Shown here: one piece after another, positions 7,418 through 15,167 of the stretch | How positions within the stretch are numbered: position 1 is the stretch's first letter | How the letters are laid out: each line of letters opens with the position of its first letter | Assembly: GCA_964408435.1 (NCBI GenBank) | Contig: CAYOZL010000015.1 | Coordinates: 1 to 40,849 of the forward strand | Reading direction: 5' to 3' | From: CAYOZL01 sp964408435 | GTDB lineage: Bacteria > Bdellovibrionota_C > UBA2361 > SZUA-149 > CAYOZL01 | Length of the DNA: 40,849 nucleotides | Program-made: the position numbers and the translations under genes | Notes under the pieces: model-generated | The model's database searches: none | What the model saw: only the letters and a program-made list of their open reading frames with translations | What the model was told of the DNA's origin: nothing

Positions 7418-9169
7418 ATGCTACACACTGAAAGTCATCAAATACTTGTAAGCTGCTTTTTAGCTATCTCTGTAGGAGTAATATTACTAGCTATAGCAAA
7501 AAAGATAAATATTCCTGGAATAGTGCTTTTGCTAGTTGGCGGATTTGCCTTAGGCCCTAGTGGACTAGCTCTGGTTAACCCAGAAGCTTTAGGTTCTGGG
7601 TTAACAGTAATTGCTTCAATTAGTATTGGAATAATACTTTTTGAAGGAGGTCTAACTTTAGATTTTAAAGGCTATACTGAAGCTTCTTCAGTAATAAAAC
7701 GTTTGCTTTCTGTTGGTGTTCTAACTACCTGGATACTAAGCAGTTTGGCTGTGTATTTTATTTTTCAAGCTTCGCTTTCTATTTCTTTTGTATGCGGGAG
7801 TTTAATAATTGTTACAGGACCTACTGTTATTGGACCATTATTACGAAGAATTAAAGTTACTGACAAATTAAATAATATTCTTCACTGGGAAGGAGTTTTA
7901 ATTGACCCAATTGGAGTGTTTGTAGCGGTTTTATGCTTTGAGTGGATTATTACTCACAGTGGTCCAATGGTGTTAACTAATTTCTTATTAAGGCTAGTTT
8001 TTGGTCTTGTAATCGGAGTAATTGGCGGAATATTAATTTACGAATTAAACAAGAGAAAACTTATACCTTATGATTTAGTAAATATCTTTGCCTTAGGTTT
8101 TGCTGTTTTAATTTTTGGGCTTACAGAATGCCTTCTAGCTGAAGCAGGGCTTTTATCTGTAACAGTTGCCGGTTTTGTTCTAGGCATTAAAAAACCTGAA
8201 GGTCTTGATAGAATTAAACAATTCAAAGCAGAAATAACAGACTTACTAATTGGAACACTTTTTATTCTGCTCTCAGCAAGATTAAGCGTGGAACAATTTA
8301 ATAATTTTGGTTTAAAAGGAATACTTGTAGTTGCAATAGTAATGTTAGTAATTCGACCAATAAGTATTTTTCTATGCACTTGGAAACTAGATATGAATTT
8401 TAAGGAAAAGCTCTTTTTAAGCTGGATTGCTCCTAGAGGAATAGTGGCAGCATCTATGGCTTCTCTTTTTACCTTATCTTTGTCGGATAAAATTGAATTT
8501 CCTAATGGAGATCCTAGATTTATTGAAACTTTTGTTTACTCAATTATAGCTGGCACAATTATATTACAAGGATTTACTGCTTCTGCACTTGCTAAAGTTT
8601 TAGGCCTATACGATCCAAATGACAGAGGTTGGTTAATTATTGGAGCTCATGAATTTGCAAGAAAAATTGCTCTTTTTATTACAAAAAATAGCAATCTACC
8701 TGTTGTATTAATTGATACAAAAGCTTCATCAGTACTAAAGGCAAAAAAAGAAGGACTTAAAGCTTTTGATATCGATGCAAGAAAACCAGACTCTGAGCTT
8801 ATGGAGTCAATAAGAGAAATTAATTCAATAGGATATTTTTTAGCTCTTACAGATAACGAAAACCTAAATGCTAAATTATGTAAAGAATGGTCTTTACATT
8901 TAGGAGTTAAAAAAGTTTATAGATGGATTTCAAAAGAATCTAAAGATTCTGAGAAATACATTACTGGCATTCATGGTAGAGCAGTATGGCAGAATTTACC
9001 AAGGCCTACATTATTTAGTGATTATTTATTAAGTGGCAGTGTAAAGTTAAAAGAAAACAATCAAGCAGATGACAATAAACAAATACTAATAAGTATTAAT
9101 AGCGAAAAACAAAAAGTTGATTTTGAAAAAAAGAAAAATGAGTCTGATATAACTCTTTATAAGATATAA
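7418..9169 (+). CDS. CPA1-type cation:proton antiporter with C-terminal RCK/TrkA-like domain
   Basis: A 583-residue inner-membrane antiporter exchanging Na+ or K+ for H+. Residues 1 to about 395 contain some 12 hydrophobic helices, with family motifs GPTVIGPLLRR (near 133-143) and WEGVLIDPIGV (near 155-165), whose acidic residue sits in the ion site. Residues from about 405 form a Rossmann-like domain (RGWLIIGAHEFARKIALF, then VVLIDTK and ALTDNENLN), resembling a TrkA-N/RCK nucleotide- or ion-sensing module. The first glycine-rich loop is degenerate (GAHEF rather than GxGxxG). The tail from about 545 is Lys/Glu/Asn-rich and looks disordered. Ion specificity is not determined. The start ATG has no good Shine-Dalgarno. 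Confidence 0.88.
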   Translation: MLHTESHQILVSCFLAISVGVILLAIAKKINIPGIVLLLVGGFALGPSGLALVNPEALGSGLTVIASISIGIILFEGGLTLDFKGYTEASSVIKRLLSVGVLTTWILSSLAVYFIFQASLSISFVCGSLIIVTGPTVIGPLLRRIKVTDKLNNILHWEGVLIDPIGVFVAVLCFEWIITHSGPMVLTNFLLRLVFGLVIGVIGGILIYELNKRKLIPYDLVNIFALGFAVLIFGLTECLLAEAGLLSVTVAGFVLGIKKPEGLDRIKQFKAEITDLLIGTLFILLSARLSVEQFNNFGLKGILVVAIVMLVIRPISIFLCTWKLDMNFKEKLFLSWIAPRGIVAASMASLFTLSLSDKIEFPNGDPRFIETFVYSIIAGTIILQGFTASALAKVLGLYDPNDRGWLIIGAHEFARKIALFITKNSNLPVVLIDTKASSVLKAKKEGLKAFDIDARKPDSELMESIREINSIGYFLALTDNENLNAKLCKEWSLHLGVKKVYRWISKESKDSEKYITGIHGRAVWQNLPRPTLFSDYLLSGSVKLKENNQADDNKQILISINSEKQKVDFEKKKNESDITLYKI

Positions 9170-9197
9170 AGAAGAGCTTAATCTTTTATTTGGTTAT

Positions 9198-9239
9198 TGG
9201 AGCCATGGATCGATAAAAGTAAAGGTTTTTGAAATTTAA
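9198..9239 (+). pseudogene. 3' stub of a second bacilliredoxin (ytxJ) gene
   Basis: Thirteen codons followed by TAA read WSHGSIKVKVFEI, nearly the same as the C-terminus of the intact gene at 6100-6402 (WSHGLVKANVFEI). The upstream codons no longer resemble the family and run into the antiporter stop. At the DNA level about 36 of 45 bases match. It is best read as the tail of a deleted paralogue. Confidence 0.7.
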
Positions 9240-9344
9240 AAACACATAAGGATTATTATTACTGGTATTTGCTGTTTAAGCTAGACTGCAGCGGATAATT
9301 AATCTAGATAGTATCTTACATTAAATTAAAAAAATATTGCGATA

Positions 9345-9389
9345 AAAAGTAGAAAAGGTGGTGGCTGAGCAAATGCATCAGCCACCACC
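9345..9389 (-). terminator. rho-independent terminator of the ParB-like gene
   Basis: A perfect 12-bp stem (GGTGGTGGCTGA at 9357-9368 with its complement at 9378-9389, loop of nine) is followed on the minus strand by TTTTCTACTTTTT. It lies 70 bases after the stop of the ParB-like gene. Its G+C content is far above the surrounding DNA, matching the gene it ends. Confidence 0.88.
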
Positions 9390-9417
9390 GAAATTGGTTT
9401 ACCTTTATTTCCTGTAT

Positions 9418-9438
9418 GTTTTGTTCACAGGAACAAAA
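9418..9438. repeat. inverted repeat and left copy of 11-bp direct repeat GTTTTGTTCAC
   Basis: TTTTGTTC (9419-9426) and GAACAAAA (9431-9438) form an 8-bp inverted repeat just after the ParB-like stop. The 11-mer GTTTTGTTCAC at 9418-9428 recurs at 10588-10598 on the other side of the gene. Confidence 0.5.
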
Positions 9439-9459
9439 GCTTTCCTTGCTTCAACCAGA

Positions 9460-10485
9460 CTAGACAAGTGCTGGTTCACGAGCGGCTTTTTCAACAGAAA
9501 GCAACTCGCATTCACCGTCATCGCCCTTGGCAGCATGAGTACCTTGAGCCATTGAGTTTCGAAACGTCACGAGTCCTTCGATCAATGCGTCAGTATTGGC
9601 CAAATTCAAATCGAGCCCATCGGCACCATGCCCAGGAGTCTCCAAACCATGAATTTCGCTTGCAACTTTTGACCAATCGGCATCAGTCAGAGCGCCAAGA
9701 ACCTGATCAAGACGCTTAACGCCAGTTGAAGCTCGAGAAAAAGCTGTCTTTGAAGGAATCGCTTGAACTGATTCTCCAAGAAACTTTGCTTTCTCAGCTC
9801 GAGCTTTCTCTCGAGTTGTTACACCAGCGACTTGAAGTCGGTCAGCAAACTCAAGCTGGCGCTCAGATGGAATCTGCGCAACGACCAAACCCAAAGATGG
9901 GCTAATCATGCCTGAAGCAACTCGAGAGAAGACTTCCTGGTTGATTCCAGCTAGTTTCAAACGCTTTTCGACGACACTTGGAGTGATGCCAAATTGTTGA
10001 CCAATCCACAAAAGACGTTTCGCTCGACTATCTACGAGCTCTAAGAACTCTGCTGAAAACTTGTTAGCATCTCCATTCTCGAGTTCCAGCATCATCAATG
10101 CAGATCGTCGCGCGACATCTGCTTCAGTGAGCGGTTTTGATTGGCCGGTGTCGTTAGAGATTTGAAGCTGCATAAGATACGGGACTTCTCGGATGACCCG
10201 CGCATCAATCGTGCTTCGGCTGCTCTGTTCTAGAGCAGAATCAACACGCCGATGACCACGAATCGAAACATAACGTTCGCCTTTTTTCATCAGCAAGACA
10301 GTGTCTTTTTGACCTTCACCTTTCATGCTGGTTTTTAAACCAGAAAGGTTTCCAAGCCCAGAAACGCGGTTTCCAGGCATGGGGTCGATTAAGCTGAGCT
10401 TAATTCGTTTTGGTCGCCCATCATCGATGTACAAATCAAGTAGATTAACTCTTGCTGGCATTGTCGTAGTTTGTCCGTCAGACAT
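9460..10485 (-). CDS. solitary ParB/RepB/Spo0J-like DNA-binding protein
   Basis: A 341-residue protein. The N-terminal half has a ParB-like fold signature: a start-of-domain segment IKLSLIDPMPGNRV, then KGEGQKDTVLLMKKGERYVSIRGHRRV, where GHRRV stands for the G-E-R-R nucleotide-contact box. A central helical region (about 120-200) includes a likely HTH (IGQQFGITPSVVEKRLKLAGI). No parA, replication gene or partner is adjacent, so a plasmid-partition role cannot be claimed; it may be a transcription regulator. It is compositionally foreign: one 60-base line of the gene counts 53% G+C against 23-40% in sampled neighbouring genes. It has its own Shine-Dalgarno (GAGGA before ATG) and its own GC-rich terminator, and appears to be a self-contained acquired unit. 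Confidence 0.78.
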   Translation of the reverse strand: MSDGQTTTMPARVNLLDLYIDDGRPKRIKLSLIDPMPGNRVSGLGNLSGLKTSMKGEGQKDTVLLMKKGERYVSIRGHRRVDSALEQSSRSTIDARVIREVPYLMQLQISNDTGQSKPLTEADVARRSALMMLELENGDANKFSAEFLELVDSRAKRLLWIGQQFGITPSVVEKRLKLAGINQEVFSRVASGMISPSLGLVVAQIPSERQLEFADRLQVAGVTTREKARAEKAKFLGESVQAIPSKTAFSRASTGVKRLDQVLGALTDADWSKVASEIHGLETPGHGADGLDLNLANTDALIEGLVTFRNSMAQGTHAAKGDDGECELLSVEKAAREPALV

Positions 10486-10587
10486 AACGTCCTCATTAAA
10501 AAATTTGTTTATATTTCACAACGAAAATCCTAAGCAAACTAAGCTTAGAAACTGTGAAAAAAAATTGAAAACGAGAAGCAAAAGTTA

Positions 10588-10614
10588 GTTTTGTTCACTT
10601 TTGTGAACTATAAT
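10588..10614. promoter_or_regulatory. palindrome GTTCAC-TTTT-GTGAAC abutting a TATAAT box, right copy of the 11-bp repeat
   Basis: GTTCAC (10593-10598) and GTGAAC (10603-10608) form a 6-bp palindrome directly before a plus-strand TATAAT at 10609-10614. The layout is typical of a repressor site over a promoter pointing right. The same segment carries the second copy of GTTTTGTTCAC. A candidate minus-strand promoter for the ParB-like gene (TTGCTT, 18 bases, TATAAA) lies closer to its start. Confidence 0.45.
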
Positions 10615-10641
10615 TACAGGAATTATAACCTCCTATTGCAC

Positions 10642-10667
10642 CTCAGCTCAAAAAAGATTGAGCTGAG
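10642..10667. repeat. 10-bp perfect inverted repeat in the 400-base spacer
   Basis: CTCAGCTCAA and TTGAGCTGAG flank the loop AAAAGA. No T-run follows in either direction, so it is not a standard terminator. It would lie in the first 30 bases of an RNA started at the TATAAT at 10609. The rest of the 10486-10887 spacer shows only a weak 30-codon frame at 10752-10844 (beginning MTKDIKKVNF) without a Shine-Dalgarno. Confidence 0.5.
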
Positions 10668-10887
10668 AAGCATAAAAGATACCCATCTACGCGAACTAAA
10701 CTGAGAATAAATCATTTCAAACTACAAAAGTGTTTGATAATAAGCACATATATGACTAAAGATATTAAAAAAGTCAACTTTAGTAATGTTTTTGCTAAAT
10801 GTAGTCCTTCAAAGTCAGAAAAGCTTACAAGAAATAATCGCTAGTGATAGTTCCATAAATAAATAAAATTAACTAAAAGAGACTAAA

Positions 10888-11886
10888 ATGAATGAACTTG
10901 ATTATATAATTATAGGAGCAGGTATATCTGGACTTAGCCTTGCTCGTAAACTTAGCTCTAAGAACATTTTAATACTAGAGAAATCTAGAGGCGTAGGTGG
11001 CAGAGCCTGCACTAGGCGTTTTGATGGTAATAGGTTTGACCATGGTGCTCAATATTTTTCAGCCAGGTCTTCGGAATTTAAGAAATTAACTAAAGAACTA
11101 CTGGAACAAAATTTAATAAAAGTTTGGTTTAATCAGCTACATAGTATCGAAGATAATCTAGGCAATACTTTAGAAAAAGAACTTAAAGATGAGTATCCTA
11201 GATACATAGTGCCTGGTGGGATGAATGGCTTAGGAAAATACCTCGCTTTTGATTTAAAAATATTAAATCAAAAGAAAGTTAAAACTCTAAGTAAAGATGG
11301 AATTTTTTGGAAAGTAGCATGTGAAGACTCTTCAGAATTTTTTGCTAAAAACCTTATACTAACCTCCCCTGCTGAGCAAACTCTTGAAATAATTAAAGCT
11401 AGCAATTTAGATAGTAATTTAAAATTAGATAATAAAAATCTAAAAAATATTTCTTATTATAAATGCATAACAATTCTTATGTCATTTGATTATGATATGA
11501 AACTGCCTAATCCAGGTGGATTTGTATTTAAAGATCCAGAACCAATTGCTTGGATTGCTGATAATTTAGCAAAAGAAGTAGCCTCTAAAACTTCAGCACT
11601 TACTATTCAGTGTGGTCCAAAATTTAGTGAAAAAAATTTCGCCAAAACTGAAGATGAAATAATTAAACTGCTAAATACATCTAGGCTTTTCTCTAAAGAG
11701 CCAAAAGCTACTCAAATTCAAAAATGGAGATACGCTAAGCTTAATAACTACAATAAAGAAGGCTTTACTATACTAGATAACGAGAAAACTTTGTTTTGCT
11801 GTGGAGAAGGCTTTTTAGGGCCAAGAGTTGAATCAGCCTTTAATTCGGGATTGGCTTTAGCAAAACATATAGAATCTAAGATTTAA
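10888..11886 (+). CDS. renalase-like FAD-dependent oxidoreductase
   Basis: A 332-residue flavoprotein. The N-terminal FAD-binding motif is YIIIGAGISGLSLARKL (GAGISG at 10-15), followed by the acidic ribose-binding end LILEK and the amine-oxidase-type RGVGGRACTRR block. DHGAQYFSAR near 51-60 and the closing CCGEGFLGPRVESAFNSGLA are typical of the bacterial renalase/amine-oxidase-like group. Bacterial renalases oxidise isomeric dihydro-NAD(P) forms; that substrate is family knowledge and is not proven here. It has AAAGAG shortly before the ATG. The protein is soluble, with no signal peptide. Confidence 0.82.
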   Translation: MNELDYIIIGAGISGLSLARKLSSKNILILEKSRGVGGRACTRRFDGNRFDHGAQYFSARSSEFKKLTKELLEQNLIKVWFNQLHSIEDNLGNTLEKELKDEYPRYIVPGGMNGLGKYLAFDLKILNQKKVKTLSKDGIFWKVACEDSSEFFAKNLILTSPAEQTLEIIKASNLDSNLKLDNKNLKNISYYKCITILMSFDYDMKLPNPGGFVFKDPEPIAWIADNLAKEVASKTSALTIQCGPKFSEKNFAKTEDEIIKLLNTSRLFSKEPKATQIQKWRYAKLNNYNKEGFTILDNEKTLFCCGEGFLGPRVESAFNSGLALAKHIESKI

Positions 11887-11892
11887 GACAAT

Positions 11893-11952
11893 TTTACACT
11901 ATAGGTATTTACACTGTGCGTATTTATACTTTTCTTATTTACCCTGTAATTA
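11893..11952. repeat. four-copy degenerate 15-bp tandem repeat
   Basis: Four contiguous 15-base units: TTTACACTATAGGTA, TTTACACTGTGCGTA, TTTATACTTTTCTTA and TTTACCCTGTAATTA. All share TTTAYMCT at the start and TA at the end. The array begins seven bases after the renalase-like stop and precedes the spermidine-synthase-like gene by 69 bases. Confidence 0.55.
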
Positions 11953-12021
11953 ACTTGACTCTATTTCTAAGCATTTTAAAATAAAAAACACAGTATCAAT
12001 TTACACCAATAAAAGCTTTCT

Positions 12022-14769
12022 ATGAAAAACAGACAATTAGTCTTTTACATTCTTTTCTTCCTAACTGGAGCTACTAGTCTAATTTACGAAATAGCATGGC
12101 AAAAATACCTAGCCAGTATATTAGGTAGTGACCTAAAGGGCACTTCTATTGTTGTTGGAATAATTCTAGGGATGATAGGACTTGGTTATTTCTTCTTTGG
12201 CCAACTAGCAAAGAGAATAAGTTATAAAAAGAATTTAAAAATAACTGCTTTAATTGAACTTTTAATTGCTATTTCAGCTTTATTATTTCCAATTCTTTTT
12301 AACTTTTTTACAGAGCTACTAAATAATAATGGAGATTTGTTTTTTCTTGAATTCCTGTGTTGTTTTATTTTAATTGGTCCAGCTTCATTCCTTCTTGGAG
12401 GGAATCTACCTTTAATCACTCATTATCTGATTTATAAAAATAAGAATAAAAGTGAGCATTTTAAACTTTATACTTATAACACTCTTGGTGCATTTTTTGG
12501 ATGCCTTATAGCTGCTTTTGTTTTGTTACCAGAAATAGGCATAAGTAGTTCAGTTTATCTTAGCTCTTTAATTAATCTTTTAGTCGCCTTCTTTTTTCTA
12601 AAAGCATCTAAAGAAGAACAAAATGATACGGTAGAGAAACTAAATCAAAATAACTCGAGTAATATATACAAATTTCATTTAACACTTGCTTTTCTAACAG
12701 GTGTAATCGCTGTTTGTCTGCAAAGTATATTAACAAGAGTTTTATCTATTTCAGTAGGTGCAAGTGAGTATTCTTTTGCAATTGTAATTGCAGTTTATAT
12801 AATTTCTCTTAGTTTCGGTACTAAGTTTCTAGTTAGTAAATACAATTTGCTTTTAAGCAATTTGTTATTACTAGCAACAATAGGAGCTAGTGTTATCTAT
12901 TTCTTAATTCCACAGTGGCCATACTTTTTTTATTTACTAAGAATAAATTTTGAAAAAAGTTCTCAAGGATTTTATTTATACAATTTTTTTATTATTTGCC
13001 TATTTTTTATACTCGTTCTACCTGTAACAATTCCCTTAGGAGCGATACTTCCTAAGCTGTTCTCACTCAACTCTACAAATGAAAACGAAAGTAATAATGG
13101 TAAAATAACAGGATTAATATACGGCTTTAACTCTATTGGTTACATGCTAGGCTCATTTTTACTTGGCTATGTAATTCTAAAATTTTTAAACTTCATGACG
13201 ATATTTAGAATACTAGTAATAGTATTAGCAACTTTATGCTCGTATCAAATATTTATAAAAAATAAAAAATTTCATAAATCTCATTTAATATTACTATTTC
13301 TCTCTATTCTAACTTTTACTTATCAATGGCCTTTAAGGAATCAAGCAGTAGGATTTTTTTCGATTAAAGAAAAATATGATTTTTCCTATTCAGGTAGTAA
13401 CACTTTATACAACAACCTACTAAGAGATGCTAAGGTACTAGCTCATAAAGACGGTAAAACTTCTAGTGCGTCAGTTGTAGAATTTCAAGATGATAATAGT
13501 TTTAATAGAACTATTATGATCAATGCTAAGCCTGATGGAAACACCGAAGGAGATTCAGAAACGATGAGAGTAGCTGCGTATGTAGGCTCTATTTTTTCTA
13601 AAGAAGATGCAAAAACAGCTGCAATTGGATACGGAGCAGGCTTAACAAGTGGAGCCCTACTAGAAATACCTTGGATTAAGAATGTTGATACAATAGAAAT
13701 ATCTGAAGAAGTAATTAAATTTAGCTCTTTTTTCGATTTTGCTAATAACAATGCTAGTAAAAATAAAAAACATAAATTAATTAACAAAGATGCATATCAT
13801 TACTTTCAAAGAACTAAGAACAAGTATGATTTAGTTATTTCTATCTTAACAAATTTTTGGGTATCAGGTGTTGAAAAACTTTTTACTAGTGAATTCTATA
13901 AGCATCTAGCAAACAGCTTAGAGAAAAATGGTTTGTTTATTCAGTGGATAAGCTTATCTGATATTTCTACTTCTACTTGTAAAGTAGCTATTAATACTTT
14001 TTCTAGCTCTTTTAATAGTTCCTACTTTTTAGTCTTTGGAAAAACTCTTTTAATGTTAGGAAAAAATGAAAGTTTTAGAATTGAAGACTTAGAAAAAGCT
14101 GATTTAAAAATTAAAGAATTAAAACAAAAAGAAGAATTCAATTTTATGGAAGTAAGTAAAATTGATGAATTACTGTTTAATGAGTTATGGGTTTCAAAAA
14201 ACAGTAACAAAACTCAAGTAATTCAAACTATAGACAAACCAAAACTCTCCTACAAGGCTGGCATTGATTACTATCTGGCAGCAAAATTTAACTCTGAAGA
14301 TATAATTGATGAGAATTTAAAAACTGAGACATTAAAAAATAGTCTAAAATCACTAAACGCTCTTTGGACAGAGAAAAATCAACATCAGATTTCTAATTCT
14401 CAGTTATTTCAGGTTCTAAAAAATAGATGCAATATTAAAAATATAAAACTGATTGAGCCAGAATGGCGATACTCTAGGAGTATTTGTAGAGAAGTTTTAA
14501 TAGAATTGATGAAAGCTAATAAAACTAAAATACCAAGCATTCTTAAAAAAGATTTCGACTGGCTTAATAAATTTAAAACAAAACAATTAAACCCAAATTC
14601 AAACACAGCAGCTTCAAGACTTGAGATCTCAAGATTTGCTTCTTTCTACTCAGTCTTTGATAGAATTTCTCTTAGCGAATTAAGAAACAGAATTGATAAT
14701 TGCTACAAGCAAGGAGATACAAAATGCCAAAGCATGTTCGAAAGATTAAAAAGTGACATTGCTAAGTAA
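12022..14769 (+). CDS. membrane-fused spermidine-synthase-like protein
   Basis: A 915-residue fusion. Residues 1 to about 430 carry many hydrophobic helices in the pattern of MFS-like/spermine-synthase fusion proteins (first helix FYILFFLTGATSLIYEIAW). About 450-690 is a spermidine-synthase-like Rossmann domain: NAKPDGNTEGDSETMRV, the cofactor loop AAIGYGAGLTSGALLE, DTIEISEEVI, NKDAYHYFQ and KYDLVIS. The usual G-G-G-E-G loop is replaced by GYGAG, and the catalytic Asp pair is not obvious, so true polyamine synthesis is doubtful; a methyltransferase-fold or other aminopropyl-type reaction is possible. About 700-915 is a Lys-rich helical tail I do not recognise. No Shine-Dalgarno is evident. 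The neighbours do not suggest a pathway. Confidence 0.78.
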   Translation: MKNRQLVFYILFFLTGATSLIYEIAWQKYLASILGSDLKGTSIVVGIILGMIGLGYFFFGQLAKRISYKKNLKITALIELLIAISALLFPILFNFFTELLNNNGDLFFLEFLCCFILIGPASFLLGGNLPLITHYLIYKNKNKSEHFKLYTYNTLGAFFGCLIAAFVLLPEIGISSSVYLSSLINLLVAFFFLKASKEEQNDTVEKLNQNNSSNIYKFHLTLAFLTGVIAVCLQSILTRVLSISVGASEYSFAIVIAVYIISLSFGTKFLVSKYNLLLSNLLLLATIGASVIYFLIPQWPYFFYLLRINFEKSSQGFYLYNFFIICLFFILVLPVTIPLGAILPKLFSLNSTNENESNNGKITGLIYGFNSIGYMLGSFLLGYVILKFLNFMTIFRILVIVLATLCSYQIFIKNKKFHKSHLILLFLSILTFTYQWPLRNQAVGFFSIKEKYDFSYSGSNTLYNNLLRDAKVLAHKDGKTSSASVVEFQDDNSFNRTIMINAKPDGNTEGDSETMRVAAYVGSIFSKEDAKTAAIGYGAGLTSGALLEIPWIKNVDTIEISEEVIKFSSFFDFANNNASKNKKHKLINKDAYHYFQRTKNKYDLVISILTNFWVSGVEKLFTSEFYKHLANSLEKNGLFIQWISLSDISTSTCKVAINTFSSSFNSSYFLVFGKTLLMLGKNESFRIEDLEKADLKIKELKQKEEFNFMEVSKIDELLFNELWVSKNSNKTQVIQTIDKPKLSYKAGIDYYLAAKFNSEDIIDENLKTETLKNSLKSLNALWTEKNQHQISNSQLFQVLKNRCNIKNIKLIEPEWRYSRSICREVLIELMKANKTKIPSILKKDFDWLNKFKTKQLNPNSNTAASRLEISRFASFYSVFDRISLSELRNRIDNCYKQGDTKCQSMFERLKSDIAK

Positions 14770-14800
14770 AAGATGAGAGGTCGGCGAAAATCTCTCTAAA

Positions 14801-14812
14801 GGGGGGGGGGGG
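14801..14812. repeat. poly-G tract of 12
   Basis: Twelve consecutive G, 31 bases after the spermidine-synthase-like stop and six before the stop of the small peptide frame on the other strand. This is striking in AT-rich DNA. It could be a slippage-prone tract or a sequencing artefact. Confidence 0.7.
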
Positions 14813-14818
14813 CGAATT

Positions 14819-14932
14819 CTAAACTCTTGTAAACAACATGTATAGCCCATACAAAATAGGAGCTAACTGCCAAAACCACCAGGGCATGAAAAATTCGTCC
14901 GCCAGGTCTTCTTTCTCATTACGTGTAAACAT
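14819..14932 (-). CDS. 37-residue single-pass membrane peptide
   Basis: A minus-strand frame too short for usual gene finders. ATG at 14932 is preceded by AAAGGA with a spacing of five, the best Shine-Dalgarno of this neighbourhood. The product has a charged N-terminus (MFTRNEKEDLADEF) and then a hydrophobic, Trp-rich segment (MPWWFWQLAPILYGLYMLF) ending TRV. One membrane span is likely. I know of no family. The gene sits between a poly-G tract and a 15-bp inverted repeat. Confidence 0.6.
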   Translation of the reverse strand: MFTRNEKEDLADEFFMPWWFWQLAPILYGLYMLFTRV

Positions 14933-14972
14933 AATAATCCTTTCCATAGGTTAAGAAATAAAAAACTCCATC

Positions 14973-15039
14973 CAGGAGATTGAATTGGACTAGTTATTAA
15001 TCAATAGAAATTAACAGCATAGATCAATTCAAACTCCTG
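14973..15039. repeat. 15-bp imperfect inverted repeat with 37-base spacer
   Basis: CAGGAGATTGAATTG (14973-14987) pairs with CAATTCAAACTCCTG (15025-15039) with a single mismatch. It lies about 40 bases upstream of the 37-residue peptide start and may be a leader structure or a regulatory site. There is no T-run. Confidence 0.55.
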
Positions 15040-15044
15040 AACAT

Positions 15045-15107
15045 ATGAAAAACCATATGCCGATACTCTCTTTATTGATATGCCTGATTTTTTCCCTAAT
15101 GTGTTAA
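15045..15107 (+). other. possible 20-residue signal-peptide-like micro-ORF
   Basis: ATG at 15045 opens a frame MKNHMPILSLLICLIFSLMC followed by TAA. It looks like a lipoprotein signal peptide ending at its lipidated Cys. There is no clear Shine-Dalgarno. It may be a toxin-like or lysis-like peptide, the stub of a deleted lipoprotein gene, or chance. Confidence 0.25.
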
Positions 15108-15167
15108 AATTTTGCTCTAAGTAAGCTATATTCGATTACAGCCCGATAACTCAGCTAAATAGCAGTA

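Noticed and set aside
8068..8379. 103-residue minus-strand frame inside the antiporter gene
   Set aside because: Antisense to conserved membrane helices; composition is typical of a complement frame.
9358..9719. two plus-strand frames over the ParB-like gene's 3' end and terminator
   Set aside because: They cross the GC-rich terminator hairpin and the ParB-like frame on the other strand; the sequence is not protein-like.
9460..10485. ParB-like gene as part of a plasmid partition system or chromosome origin region
   Set aside because: No ParA, replication initiator, dnaA/gidA genes or parS-like sites are present; a single ParB-fold gene does not show this.
10642..10667. inverted repeat as a rho-independent terminator
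   Set aside because: No T-run on either strand and no gene ends next to it.
10752..10844. 30-codon frame beginning MTKDIKKVNF
   Set aside because: No Shine-Dalgarno, no conserved look; kept only as a remark in the spacer entry.
11893..11952. 15-bp units as a CRISPR array or replication iterons
   Set aside because: Units are contiguous with no spacers, too short and degenerate for CRISPR; no Rep gene is adjacent.
13485..13787. 100-residue minus-strand frame inside the spermidine-synthase-like gene
   Set aside because: Shadow of a gene with clear family motifs; no Shine-Dalgarno.
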